A DNA stretch of 64,000 bases from an uncultured Bifidobacterium sp. (GCF_959020145.1 NZ_CAUEQY010000005.1:38161-102160), one strand, 5' to 3'. Positions 7,617-16,362 are shown, numbered from the stretch's first letter. Notes: generated by a model not told the origin, from the letters alone. Numbers and translations: made by a program.

Positions 7617-7636
7617 GGCCACTTATAGGTCACTTA
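7617..7636. repeat. Diverged arm-site-like pair outside the right att core
   Basis: The repeats ggccactta (7617-7625) and ggtcactta (7628-7636) lie 11 bp apart and begin 21 bp after the att core. That is the same geometry as the left pair at 3165-3185, but with base differences. Confidence 0.45.
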
Positions 7637-7649
7637 TGCGGTGGCTTTG

Positions 7650-7700
7650 AACGTATGACTCCCATACGAACCGTCACGGTTCGTGTGGGAGTCATACGTT
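7650..7700. terminator. Large hairpin, probable bidirectional terminator (possibly the displaced glnA terminator)
   Basis: The 24-base arms (7650-7673 and 7677-7700) pair with one A/G mismatch around a 3-nt loop. There is no long T run. It is the first stable hairpin beyond the right att core, so before the insertion it would have lain about 75 bases after glnA. The rest of 7507-7858 holds no gene that I can see. Confidence 0.6.
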
Positions 7701-7858
7701 ATCTCGCGGCGTTTATTCGGGATTCTCCGGTAAAGCTTTAAGCTAGTCGTTTAGTTCGAGGCGTGCGGCATGGACATGCAAGTATCTTTGTGCGTCGTAC
7801 GGTCACATTGTGTCGGGTGGTTCCATGATGCGTCGGCGATGCTCCTATACTCGGCCGT

Positions 7859-8788
7859 ATGTTGTTCCAAGCTGGGTCATTGCTGCTCGTCATCATCAGT
7901 GTCTATCTACTTAAGCGCATCCATATCTTCTCTGACAAATCCTACAAAGTGGTGCAGGGGCTGGTGTTCAACCTCACCCTGCCATGCGCCATCATCATGA
8001 GTTTCGCTACGAATAAGCATCCGATGAACCTGTTGTGGCTGGTCGTGTTCGGCTTGTTCGCCTGCCTTATTCCGCTGTTCGTCGTGTATTTCGGCTCACG
8101 TGGCGACGAGCCACGCTACCGTGCCTATCAAATGCTCAACGCGTCGGGATTGAATATCGGCGCGTTTTGTCTGCCGGTGGTGCAGACCTTCATGGGACCG
8201 AGCGCAGGTCTGCCGGTCATTATGCTCGATATAGGCAACGCCATCATCGCCACTGCCGCATCCCTGACCATTACCCGCTCGCTGCTGCACTTGGGAAGCC
8301 CCACCAAAAACCTGCCATTGAGCCTGAAGATCAAGAATATCGCGCACGATTTCTACTCGTCCATTTCGTTCGACTGCTATATGCTCATGCTGGTGATCAT
8401 GTTCGCCGGATGGAGTGTGCCGCATTGGATCGTCACGCTCATCACTCCGTTCGCCAACGCCAACGCTTTCGCAGCAATGGCCATGATCGGCCTGATGATG
8501 GAGATCCCTGACAGTCATAAGGATCGTTCGGAACTAGGCAAAATTATCGCATGGCGATTCCTGTTCAGCATCATCATCGCATTGTCCGCATGGTTCCTGT
8601 TGCCGTTGGATGAACGTGTCCGAGAAATCATGGTACTGGCCGCATTCGCACCGGTAACGATTTTCTCCACAAAATTCACTGATTCGCTGACCGGTAACGC
8701 CAAACTCGCAGGCTTCTCGTTGACCGTCACGGCCGTTATCGGGCTGACGTTCATGACGATTCTGCACGCTGTTCTGCCGGTGGTCTGA
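7859..8788 (+). CDS. AEC (auxin efflux carrier) family transporter
   Basis: This 309-residue integral membrane protein has about ten predicted hydrophobic segments in two halves. The N-terminal LLLVIISVYLLKRIHIFSDKSYKVVQGLVFNLTLPCAIIMSF contains the conserved N-L-x-L-P-C feature of AEC/MleP-type carriers. The middle part NASGLNIGAFCLPVVQTFMG is the second family signature. Bacterial members export organic anions such as malate or malonate, and the substrate here cannot be told. The gene stands alone, with convergent LOG-family gene 13 bases beyond its stop. Confidence 0.85.
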   Translation: MLFQAGSLLLVIISVYLLKRIHIFSDKSYKVVQGLVFNLTLPCAIIMSFATNKHPMNLLWLVVFGLFACLIPLFVVYFGSRGDEPRYRAYQMLNASGLNIGAFCLPVVQTFMGPSAGLPVIMLDIGNAIIATAASLTITRSLLHLGSPTKNLPLSLKIKNIAHDFYSSISFDCYMLMLVIMFAGWSVPHWIVTLITPFANANAFAAMAMIGLMMEIPDSHKDRSELGKIIAWRFLFSIIIALSAWFLLPLDERVREIMVLAAFAPVTIFSTKFTDSLTGNAKLAGFSLTVTAVIGLTFMTILHAVLPVV

Positions 8789-8801
8789 CGTTTGCCGATT
8801 C

Positions 8802-9344
8802 CTATGCGTTATGCGCTGCAATGACGCGTTCGATTTCGGTCAGATTAGACGCGAAATAGATACCATGCTGACGTTCTGCGGTGGAGAAGCCCGCATCGAT
8901 CATGTGCTGTAGGAATGCCTTCATATCATCATAAAAGCCGTTGAGATTATAGAAGATGCAGGGTTGGGTCAGTTGGTCAAGACAAATTTTCGACACCACC
9001 TCACTGATTTCCTCCAACGTTCCCGTGCCGCCAGGGAAAGCGATGAACACGTCGCCAAGCTCAATCATGCGGGTCCGGCGTTCCACGATATTCGGCACGA
9101 CAACCAGTTGGGTTAGGTTATGGTGTGCAACGCCTCTGTCCACAAACATCTGCGCCTCGATACCGGTCACGTCGCCGTCATGGGCGAGTACGGTGTCGGC
9201 GATCACGGCCATCAATCCTTCATCGGAGCCGCCATACACCAGCCTGTTGCCATTGTCCGCAATCCATATGCCCAATTCCTCAACGGCTTTCTTGTATATG
9301 GGATCGTTTCCCTCATGCGCACCGAGATACACGGTGATATTCAT
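8802..9344 (-). CDS. LOG family (TIGR00730) nucleotide phosphoribohydrolase-like protein
   Basis: This 180-residue Rossmann-like protein has the LOG signature FPGGTGTLEEISEV, the upstream YGGSDEGLMAVIAD and the active-site Arg in NIVERRTRMIELGD. LOG enzymes hydrolyse N6-modified AMP to base plus ribose 5-phosphate, and many bacterial members act on AMP or related monophosphates. The start at 9344 is chosen because an AGAAGGA site lies about 6 bases upstream. The ATG at 9350 would leave no spacing. It is the last gene of the leftward run that begins behind a TPP riboswitch, 59 bases after the SDR gene. Confidence 0.85.
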   Translation of the reverse strand: MNITVYLGAHEGNDPIYKKAVEELGIWIADNGNRLVYGGSDEGLMAVIADTVLAHDGDVTGIEAQMFVDRGVAHHNLTQLVVVPNIVERRTRMIELGDVFIAFPGGTGTLEEISEVVSKICLDQLTQPCIFYNLNGFYDDMKAFLQHMIDAGFSTAERQHGIYFASNLTEIERVIAAHNA

Positions 9345-9403
9345 AACCATCCTTCTTTGCCGACGAATATGCTGGCGCCACAAACCAAAGTCAAAACCAC
9401 GCT

Positions 9404-10198
9404 TTAACGCATCACCAAGCCCCCGTCGACGTGCAGTGTCTGGCCAGTGATGAATGATGCGTCATCGCTGGCCAGCATAGCCACGGCTCCGGCGATATCA
9501 TCGGCGGTGGCGAGTCTGCCCAACGGGGTGGATGCGATGATACGCTCGCGTACATCCTCGGTGGTGGCACGGCTCGATTCGGTGCCAACGGTGAGCCCGG
9601 CCGCGATGGCGTTCACGGTCACGCCCCATGCCCCAGCCTCCTGCGCCAATGATCTGGTGAAACCTACCAACGCACCTTTCGCAGCGGTGTAGTCATGATA
9701 CGGCACAATCGGGGAGTCGACGAGGTTACTAGAGATGTTGATAACGCGTCCTCCGGTCTGACGCCTCATCTGCGGCAGCGCTGCTTCGCAGGTGTTGTAT
9801 GCGCCTTTGAGGCATCCTTCTAGCTGTGCCGCGTAATCGGACCATCCGATGGTACCGAAGGTCTTGCGATTGCGTGGGTCGAACGAATAACGGGCGAATG
9901 CGTTATTGACGAGAATGTCCAATCCGCCGAACGTTGCGACCACCGTGGATACCATGTCGTGCACCTGTCCGGCGTCGGTGACATCGGCCTTGCAGGTGAT
10001 CACACGACCGGCCGCCTCACAATCGTCCATAATGCGTTGCGCACACCGCTTCGCACGCTCGTCATCGCTGACGTAGTTAATAGCCACGCATGCGCCGGCG
10101 CGAACCAGACGTAACGCGATCGCCGCGCCGATGCCGCGGCTCGCGCCAGTCACCAATGCGACACGTCCCTTCAACGGCAGAGAATCGGACTGCTGCAT
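9404..10198 (-). CDS. SDR family NAD(P)-dependent oxidoreductase (FabG-like)
   Basis: This 264-residue classical short-chain dehydrogenase has the cofactor motif TGASRGIG near residues 17-24, NNAF in place of NNAG, the catalytic Ser in INISSN, and the Tyr-x-x-x-Lys pair in YHDYTAAKG. The C-terminus LHVDGG is typical. Such enzymes reduce carbonyls with NAD(P)H. It follows luxC by 54 bases on the same strand, so it could reduce the aldehyde that LuxC makes to an alcohol (inference). A fatty-acid 3-oxoacyl reductase role is possible but less favoured by this context. Confidence 0.88.
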   Translation of the reverse strand: MQQSDSLPLKGRVALVTGASRGIGAAIALRLVRAGACVAINYVSDDERAKRCAQRIMDDCEAAGRVITCKADVTDAGQVHDMVSTVVATFGGLDILVNNAFARYSFDPRNRKTFGTIGWSDYAAQLEGCLKGAYNTCEAALPQMRRQTGGRVINISSNLVDSPIVPYHDYTAAKGALVGFTRSLAQEAGAWGVTVNAIAAGLTVGTESSRATTEDVRERIIASTPLGRLATADDIAGAVAMLASDDASFITGQTLHVDGGLVMR

Positions 10199-10252
10199 GG
10201 AAATTCCTTTCGTTTTTAGGTATACGTATTTCGTGGGATTGCTTGAATGTGA

Positions 10253-11767
10253 TTATTCGACATCCATATCGAAACCATCACAGTACATATCGGTGTTACG
10301 TTCGATATCGACGGCATGCACCAGATCAAGCAGATTGAAGCCGCCGTCGTGATGCCAGCCGGATTTCGCGCGATTCATCTCGCCTACCGGGCAGATGCGG
10401 TCGATGCCGGTCTCGCCGACGCGTTGCGCCACGTCGAACAGCCGGTCCGGAGCGAGCGCCACACCGCAGGTCTGCAACCATTGCGCGTAAGGGCGCAGCG
10501 TGGGCAGCGCGTCCTCGACATGGTCCACCGCCACGATGTTGACGGTGCGGTTCAGTGGTGTGGACAGCGAGTCGGCCATGCCGATGGACGGATAGTACAG
10601 CACCGTCCAGTCGGTGCCCGAACGCGACTGCACCACGAACGGGTCGTCGGACGGCGCATCATCCGCGTTGCCGGCCGCGGCGGCCATCGGGCCGGCGCCC
10701 AGCATCAGCGCTTTCATCTGCGCGGTGGAACGCAACCGCTGAATCGCCATGGACTCCTCTTCGGACGGTGTGGAACGGGGATATTTGCGCTGCTGCCCGT
10801 CCAATTCGCTGGCAAGCAGTTCGGCGACCTGCGCCGGAGACATCGCGCCGCCACGTTCCACGAACATGGTTTGCGGCGCCAGACAGCTTTGCTGGTCGTA
10901 TGTGGCCACGTCGATCGCCATACGATGCACGGTGCCGGCATACAGGTCGGCGCGAAGCGCCTCGCGGCCGATCAGCGAGAAGCCGATTTTCGCGCCGTAG
11001 CTGAGGAAAGGCTTTCCGGCACGTACGCGCGGGCGAATCGCCTCGGTGGTGTGCGACGAACCGTACGCGACCACCGCATCCGCCTCGCCAATCGCGGCAT
11101 CCTCCAAATCCACGGTGCCGCCACGCCAAGGCACAATCGCCAAAGCGTCCGCCATATCGGGGTCGACGCTTGCCAGGGAACGGGCGAACAGCACCGGCAT
11201 CAGCGGCTCGTCGAACGACGATTTGCCGAGAATCGCGCTTTTCGTCAGCAGACCCATCGTCATGCTCCACACGGGAATGCCCGGCACATTGCTGGAAAAC
11301 ACGTGGAACGACAATTCCGGACCGTACAGCCGCGTGTATCCGCCCGAACGGTTCGGGCGATACTCGTCAAGCATCTGCGGGCAATTCAACTCGTCATCCA
11401 CGAAACGCAGCAGCTCACGCCGACGGAACATGCGCATGTACCGCTTCAATTCGATACGCACCATGGACGCGTCATAGCCGGTGACCGCGGGAATGAGCCG
11501 CTCCGCAAGCCGACGTTCCGGATATTCCGGATCCGTCCACAATTCTACGGCGCGCGCGATCACGTCGACGATCCCGTCCGTGGAATACCGCGCCAGTTTC
11601 TCGGCGCGATGCCGCCGCACCGACGCCGCCAGCGCATGCACGGCATCGGCGTCGAGACGGGGGAAACGCAACGTCGCCGTGCCGCCATCGGACGCCGTGA
11701 CGTTGCGTGTGTCGAAATTATGGAACTCGAAATCCCGCGGCGCGTGGAAAATGTCGACGTCGCTCAT
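10253..11767 (-). CDS. LuxC-like acyl-CoA/acyl reductase
   Basis: This 504-residue protein matches the LuxC family (PF05893), the NADPH-dependent reductase that takes an acyl group from the LuxE partner on a cysteine and reduces it to aldehyde. The acylation cysteine is visible at about residue 295 in DQQSCLAPQ, and the family segment FHVFSSNVPGIPVWSMTMGLLTKSAILGKSS lies near 153-185. The true start is ATG at 11767, overlapping the luxE stop by four bases (ATGA). The open frame extends further upstream only as antisense-quality sequence. No luciferase genes (luxA/B) are nearby. Confidence 0.9.
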   Translation of the reverse strand: MSDVDIFHAPRDFEFHNFDTRNVTASDGGTATLRFPRLDADAVHALAASVRRHRAEKLARYSTDGIVDVIARAVELWTDPEYPERRLAERLIPAVTGYDASMVRIELKRYMRMFRRRELLRFVDDELNCPQMLDEYRPNRSGGYTRLYGPELSFHVFSSNVPGIPVWSMTMGLLTKSAILGKSSFDEPLMPVLFARSLASVDPDMADALAIVPWRGGTVDLEDAAIGEADAVVAYGSSHTTEAIRPRVRAGKPFLSYGAKIGFSLIGREALRADLYAGTVHRMAIDVATYDQQSCLAPQTMFVERGGAMSPAQVAELLASELDGQQRKYPRSTPSEEESMAIQRLRSTAQMKALMLGAGPMAAAAGNADDAPSDDPFVVQSRSGTDWTVLYYPSIGMADSLSTPLNRTVNIVAVDHVEDALPTLRPYAQWLQTCGVALAPDRLFDVAQRVGETGIDRICPVGEMNRAKSGWHHDGGFNLLDLVHAVDIERNTDMYCDGFDMDVE

Positions 11768-12906
11768 GCGTTGGCCGCCATCACCTCGTCGACGGTGATC
11801 GAACAGCCACGCGCCTCGGCGCCCTTCGCACGACCGTTCAGCACATAGCCATGTTCGGTGCGCACACCCAGATCCTCCGTCAGAATAGCCAGGCACGAAT
11901 TCCAATTCGCCAGATCGTAATGCGCGATCACACCCTGCTCGCCATCGGCGACCGGCGTAAGCGAAGCCGGATCGAGGAACACCGAACGCACCCACGACGG
12001 CGTGGCTTTGAGATAATTCGACGAACCATCCGTGTAATAGGACAGGATGTTCTGATCGTAGATCTGCGAACTCAACTCCGTCATGCCATACATGTTCACG
12101 CAATGCGAGCGCTTCACGCCGAACACTCGTTCGAACGCCGCATACAGGTCGTCGACCGTCATGTCGGTGCGCGTGCTTTTGAAACCGCCCGTATCGAACA
12201 CGCGGGAATCGGCGGCCAGAGCGTAGGTCTTGCCCTGCTTGTCCAGATAATCCAGCAGATACAGGTAGGCGGAGGAGGCGCCCATAAGCATCACCGGTTC
12301 GCTGTCGGCCGCGGCCTCGTCGAGGAAGCGCTCGACGCCCGTGAAATCAAGGCCATCCTCATGGAAGAAGAAGCCGCTGCCTTCGGCGCCGCACTGCTCC
12401 ACGGCGCGGGTCAGATATCGGGACAGCGACGAATGCTCGTTCATGTCCCATGCGGGGGAGAGGACCGCGATGCGGATGCGCTCGCGGTCGGGCATGATGA
12501 AATGCCTGAACGGCACGATCATCGACTCGTCCCACACCTGCAGGTCGGGGTGGAAGTTGCGCCCGCGTTGACCGGGATGCGTGGTACCGCTGGTGGTGAA
12601 CACCGCTTCGCAATCCTGTTCGGGCACGGAGGTGAGCGTCAGCATTTTGAAGCCGTCCACCGGCATGGGGGGAATCTGCATCCAGTTGGCGAGCGTCTGC
12701 GGCGTCACGCGTTTGGACATGCAGTAGGCGCGGTATGGGAGGTTGTGCTCGAATTGAAAGGCGAAGATATGCTTCGCCAGCGTGTCGAACGCCTCATCGG
12801 GCGCCTTGCCGCAGCCGTATTGTGCGATGAAGTCGAGCACCTCCCGTTTGATGGTTTCCTTCGTCTCGTCGATGTTCGTGGATTCCTGCGATTGCCCCAT
12901 GCTCAT
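11764..12906 (-). CDS. LuxE-like acyl-protein synthetase (carboxylate adenylation)
   Basis: This 380-residue protein of the LuxE family (PF04443) activates a carboxylic acid with ATP and passes the acyl group to LuxC. Adenylate-forming motifs are visible: FTTSGTT near residue 104 and MYGMTELSSQIYD in the C-terminal half. The start at 12906 lies 50 bases after the permease gene, and its stop overlaps the luxC start, so the two are probably translated together. In luminous bacteria LuxE and LuxC form a fatty-acid reductase. Here the acid substrate is unknown. Confidence 0.88.
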   Translation of the reverse strand: MSMGQSQESTNIDETKETIKREVLDFIAQYGCGKAPDEAFDTLAKHIFAFQFEHNLPYRAYCMSKRVTPQTLANWMQIPPMPVDGFKMLTLTSVPEQDCEAVFTTSGTTHPGQRGRNFHPDLQVWDESMIVPFRHFIMPDRERIRIAVLSPAWDMNEHSSLSRYLTRAVEQCGAEGSGFFFHEDGLDFTGVERFLDEAAADSEPVMLMGASSAYLYLLDYLDKQGKTYALAADSRVFDTGGFKSTRTDMTVDDLYAAFERVFGVKRSHCVNMYGMTELSSQIYDQNILSYYTDGSSNYLKATPSWVRSVFLDPASLTPVADGEQGVIAHYDLANWNSCLAILTEDLGVRTEHGYVLNGRAKGAEARGCSITVDEVMAANA

Positions 12907-12955
12907 GCCATGTCCTTTCCGTCGTATGGTTGTCGGATTATTCGGATGCTTTCGA

Positions 12956-14350
12956 TTATTCCGCTTGTTTCGTCCGCTCGTCTGCGTGTCGTGCGATAAA
13001 GTTCGGTAGGTCGATGATGAGGGCCTTGAGAATCACGACGCTGAACGCGCCGACCAGAATCGAATTCGAGAAGAACACGTGCGCTCCTCCTCCAAGACCG
13101 CTCAACGCGTTCGGCAGGGCGATGCCAAGCAGCAGGGAAAGGCCGATCACCACTTGGGTGCGGTCGTCGCTTTCCACCTTGCGCAGCGTGTTGAAGCCGG
13201 TGCTGATGAGGCTTGCGGCGGCCGGCAGGAAGATGGCGCCGATCACGGGGGATGGGATGAGCGACAGCACTGCGCCCGCCTTCGGAATGAAACCAAGCAC
13301 CACGAACACCACGCCGGCAATGATCACCGGCACGCGGGTGCGGGTCTTGCCTTCGTCAGTGACTTTGAGCAGCGCCACGTTCTGCGGATACGCGGTGGTG
13401 GTGAAACCGCCGATCAGCGAGGAGATCGCCGAACCGGCGGCCTCTCCGGCAAGACCGTAACGCACCTGGCGGTCCTGGAGCTTCGTGCCTTGGATCTCCG
13501 TGGCCGCCTGATACACGCCGAGGGCTTCCATGATGGCCACCAGATAGGCGATGAAGAACGGTACGAAAATCGCCGCGTTGAAATCGAAACCGCCATACGG
13601 CATGAACTTGGGCAGGCCGAGCCACGGCTTGGAGGCCACCGCGGAGAAGTCGGCCATGCCGAACGCCAGAGACAGCGCGGTGCCCACGACCAGTGCGATC
13701 AGATACGACAGCGCCTTCACCATGCCCTTGCCGAACTGGGAAAGCACCACCACCAGCACGCAGGTGATGATGGAGACGGCCAGCGTCTTCGGATCGGCGA
13801 AGCCCTTGTCTCCCGGCGCGCCGCCAAGGAACTCGCTCAATGTGAATCCCGACAGGGAGACGCCGACGAGGAAGATGATCACGCCCGATACGATCGGGGC
13901 GAACAGGAACCGCAGCTTCTCGATCACACGCGTCAGGCACAGCACCAGGAAAATCAGCGAGCTGATGAAGATGGACGTGCCGGCCGCGGCAAGTGATCCG
14001 GCGGTGCCGGCGGCGATCATCAGCGCGTCGAACGCCGCGGAAGGACCCTGAACGATGGGCAGGCGCACCAGTTTCGTGGCCTGGATAAGCGTGACCAGGC
14101 CGGAGACGATGAAAATGGCGTTCACCATGTTCGACGACAATGCCAACGGCAGACCGATGGCGCCCGCCACGAACACCGGATCAAGCCACACGTTTGATAC
14201 GAGCACATGCTGCAATCCCAGCAGGGCGTTCTTCGGCGTGACCTTCTTTTCGGCTGACGAACCGGCTTCCGCCACGCTCGTTTCGGTTTTCTTTCTGGTT
14301 GCGGCATCGCCGTGCGGCTGCGTCTGCGTCGATGGCTTTTCGTTGGCCAT
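12956..14350 (-). CDS. NCS2 family nucleobase permease (uracil-xanthine permease type)
   Basis: This 464-residue membrane protein has a 40-residue charged N-terminus and about 12-14 hydrophobic segments. It shows NCS2-type motifs such as GLQHVLVSNVWLDPVFVAG, the QGPSAAFDALM region, and the TM8-TM10 stretch AYLVAIMEALGVYQAATE with GEAAGSAISSLIGGFTTTAYPQN. NCS2 carriers take up purines or pyrimidines. A TPP riboswitch lies in its leader, which suggests the substrate is related to thiamine, perhaps a pyrimidine precursor (inference). GAGAAGG precedes the ATG. It is the first gene of the run with luxE, luxC, SDR and LOG. Confidence 0.88.
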   Translation of the reverse strand: MANEKPSTQTQPHGDAATRKKTETSVAEAGSSAEKKVTPKNALLGLQHVLVSNVWLDPVFVAGAIGLPLALSSNMVNAIFIVSGLVTLIQATKLVRLPIVQGPSAAFDALMIAAGTAGSLAAAGTSIFISSLIFLVLCLTRVIEKLRFLFAPIVSGVIIFLVGVSLSGFTLSEFLGGAPGDKGFADPKTLAVSIITCVLVVVLSQFGKGMVKALSYLIALVVGTALSLAFGMADFSAVASKPWLGLPKFMPYGGFDFNAAIFVPFFIAYLVAIMEALGVYQAATEIQGTKLQDRQVRYGLAGEAAGSAISSLIGGFTTTAYPQNVALLKVTDEGKTRTRVPVIIAGVVFVVLGFIPKAGAVLSLIPSPVIGAIFLPAAASLISTGFNTLRKVESDDRTQVVIGLSLLLGIALPNALSGLGGGAHVFFSNSILVGAFSVVILKALIIDLPNFIARHADERTKQAE

Positions 14351-14437
14351 GGTGTCCCTTCTCGACTTCCATTGGGTATGTGCACAAGCCGAAATACAAC
14401 GGAGATCGTCTCTACGGGACGCGACGTGTTTTGCCGG

Positions 14438-14521
14438 TACTGTTCCTACGCAAGCATTACCTTGATCAGGTCAAGGGTCCGGGCGGTCGCCCGTCTCAGC
14501 CGTATTCGGCACCCCCTGTAC
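14438..14521 (-). promoter_or_regulatory. TPP riboswitch (thi box)
   Basis: Read on the minus strand, the leader contains GGGGTGCC, then GGCTGAGA, then ACCCTTGACCTGATC, then GGTAATGC and GCGTAGG. These are in the order and spacing of the conserved thiamine-pyrophosphate aptamer (J2/3 CUGAGA and the P4/P5 CCUGAUC...AAUGC...GCGUAGG parts). The aptamer ends about 88 bases before the NCS2 permease start. TPP-bound riboswitches normally turn expression off, so the operon should be induced by thiamine shortage. Confidence 0.95.
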
Positions 14522-14565
14522 TTCGACGCGCCCAATCATAACGCCACCGTCCAACCGAAACAGGA

Positions 14566-14618
14566 AAAAATACGGCATGCGTGTCCGTTGCATGGGGACG
14601 CATGCCGTATTTCTTTTC
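14566..14618 (-). terminator. Terminator after the ABC ATPase gene
   Basis: The arms 14568-14586 and 14594-14612 pair over about 17-19 bases. On the minus strand the hairpin is followed by a run of T. It separates the ABC ATPase from the downstream riboswitch leader, and A/T runs on both sides would let it work in either direction. Confidence 0.85.
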
Positions 14619-14634
14619 GAGAAGCTGCCGACGC

Positions 14635-15384
14635 TTATCTGCGACGCCTGATGGGAGCCAGCTCGAACACCTCGTCGGACGTCTTCGCCACTTCCGGACT
14701 GTGCGTGACGATGATGACGCAACGATGCCCATCATGCGCCAACGTTCGGAAAATACCCATGATGTCGTCCTGGGTGGCCAGGTCGAGATTGCCGGTCGGC
14801 TCGTCCGCGACGATGATGGAAGGGCCGTAGCTTAACGCGCGGGCGATCGCCACACGCTGCTGTTCGCCGCCGGACAGGTGCAGGATACGTTCGTTCGTGT
14901 ATTCCTTCGGCAGATGCACCTGTTTGAGCAATTCTTCGACGATTGCTTTCTTCGACTTGTCGAACGATTTGCCGGACGCGTCCATCGACAGGATGATGTT
15001 CTCCGCCACCGTAAGGTTCGGCAGCAGGTTGAAGCTTTGGAAGATCACGCCGATGTCATGGCTGCGGAAACGGTAGCGGTCTCGTTCCGACAGGTCGGCG
15101 CCATCGACCAGCACCATGCCTTCCGTGGGGGTCGCCAGTCCCGAGATGAGCGACAGCAGCGTGGTCTTGCCCGCTCCGGACGGTCCGGTGATGGCATGCA
15201 CCTTGCCGGCTTGGAAATCGTGGCTGATGTTCTTCAGCACACGCTTGCCGCCTTTGGCGTAGGCGTAGCTGACATTGTCCAGGCGCAATGTGGGCGGATT
15301 GGTCCGCTGCGATTGTGCGCCGTTGGCTTCGACGGCTTCTTTTGCGATTGCCGTATCGGCGGTATCCGCGGAATTCGTTGTCAT
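14635..15384 (-). CDS. ABC transporter ATP-binding protein (MacB/LolD type)
   Basis: This 249-residue ATPase has Walker A GPSGAGKTT, Q-loop VIFQSFNLLPNLTVAEN, the signature LSGGEQQRVAIARAL, Walker B IIVADEPTGNLD and the H-loop THS. The pattern is that of MacB/LolD/FtsE-like ATPases that work with FtsX-like permeases, often in peptide or drug export. The start at 15384 (MTTNSADTA) has AAAGGA upstream. The frame extends further only without a site. Its natural partner is the permease gene just upstream, which is broken, so the ATPase may be without function or use another permease. Confidence 0.9.
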   Translation of the reverse strand: MTTNSADTADTAIAKEAVEANGAQSQRTNPPTLRLDNVSYAYAKGGKRVLKNISHDFQAGKVHAITGPSGAGKTTLLSLISGLATPTEGMVLVDGADLSERDRYRFRSHDIGVIFQSFNLLPNLTVAENIILSMDASGKSFDKSKKAIVEELLKQVHLPKEYTNERILHLSGGEQQRVAIARALSYGPSIIVADEPTGNLDLATQDDIMGIFRTLAHDGHRCVIIVTHSPEVAKTSDEVFELAPIRRRR

Positions 15385-15421
15385 GGGAGGTCCTTTCCAG
15401 AAAAAACGTGCGATTGGATTG

Positions 15422-16152
15422 TCAGGAACGGTCGGCGAGCGATTTGGAGATGATGGCATCGCCATCACTGCTCGCGTCATAGCCGAACACCTTGCCCTTC
15501 ACCATCGTGAAGCTGCCATTGGAGGCGTTGGCGACGGCCTCGTCGCTGGAGAAGCCGATTAGGGAGAAATCGCCGCTGACCATGCCCGCGCCGTCTTTGC
15601 TGCCCGCGACGTCGCCCATTTGTCCGTCGGGGCCACCGGACTGTTCATCCTGACGGGTGCCGTTATCCGTACCGGCGGTATCAGACGAATCCTTCATATT
15701 GGACGAGCCGGACGAGCTGGATGAATCCGAACCGGACGAATCGGTGACCGGCTGGAAATCGTCGGTCGCCGCCAACCCCGTGGTCTCCATATAATAGTGG
15801 ATTTCATCGCGGATGAAGCCTTCGCGTACTTCTGATAGTCGGCAAGCGAAAACTGCTTGTCGGCCAAAGCGGAACGCATGGCGTCGAAGTCAGGTTTGGC
15901 GGAAGCATCGGACGAATCGGAATCCGACTTGGACTGCTCGCGCGATTCGGAAATGAGTTTGCCGCGATCAAGGCTGATCTGCGCGGTGACGGTGGTGTTA
16001 TCTAATCCGCTGCTTCTTGCGGTGGCGGCCGCCTGCCGGATGGATAGGCCGATTGTGGCGGCAGCGGCGATGATGGTCACGATGACGATGATGAGCATAT
16101 TGCGTCCCTTGTTGCGGGTGACGCTTTTCCATGCGTTTTTGACGACGAACAT
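15422..16152 (-). pseudogene. FtsX-like ABC transporter permease, frameshifted and C-terminally truncated
   Basis: The gene starts at 16152 with MFVVKNAWKSVTRNKGRNMLIIVIVTIIAAAATIGL, the usual cytoplasmic entry and first membrane helix of a MacB-like permease. An extracytoplasmic, Ser/Asp-rich region follows. Near 15790-15810 the frame breaks and coding continues in another frame (YYMETTGLAATDDFQPVTD). It then reaches SLIGFSSDEAV and GDAIISKSLADRS and stops, exactly where intact homologues continue into the core domain and three more helices. About half the protein is thus missing, and the ATPase gene follows 38 bases later. Confidence 0.8.
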
Positions 16153-16362
16153 GGCTGTTTCCTTATGTGTTTCGATAGATATGAGCGATTGATGGTTCCG
16201 CGCCGCTCGCGATCGGCGTTTATGCTGATGGTAAAAGTTGTATCTGGCATACAACAGAAAGACGCTTTGTTCGCGCTGGGATGCGGCTGGATGTTTTCTG
16301 GACGCCTCGAAACATGACATGGCCGCGTCGCCAACCGCTTCGAAGGTGTTAGGCTAACGCGT

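Noticed and set aside
11768..12103. N-terminal extension of luxC into luxE
   Set aside because: It overlaps luxE antisense-free but out of frame with no family similarity, while ATG 11767 overlaps the luxE stop in the usual coupled way.
10253..12906. Bioluminescence operon
   Set aside because: luxC and luxE homologues are present, but luxA, luxB, luxD and luxG are not. The context and riboswitch point elsewhere.
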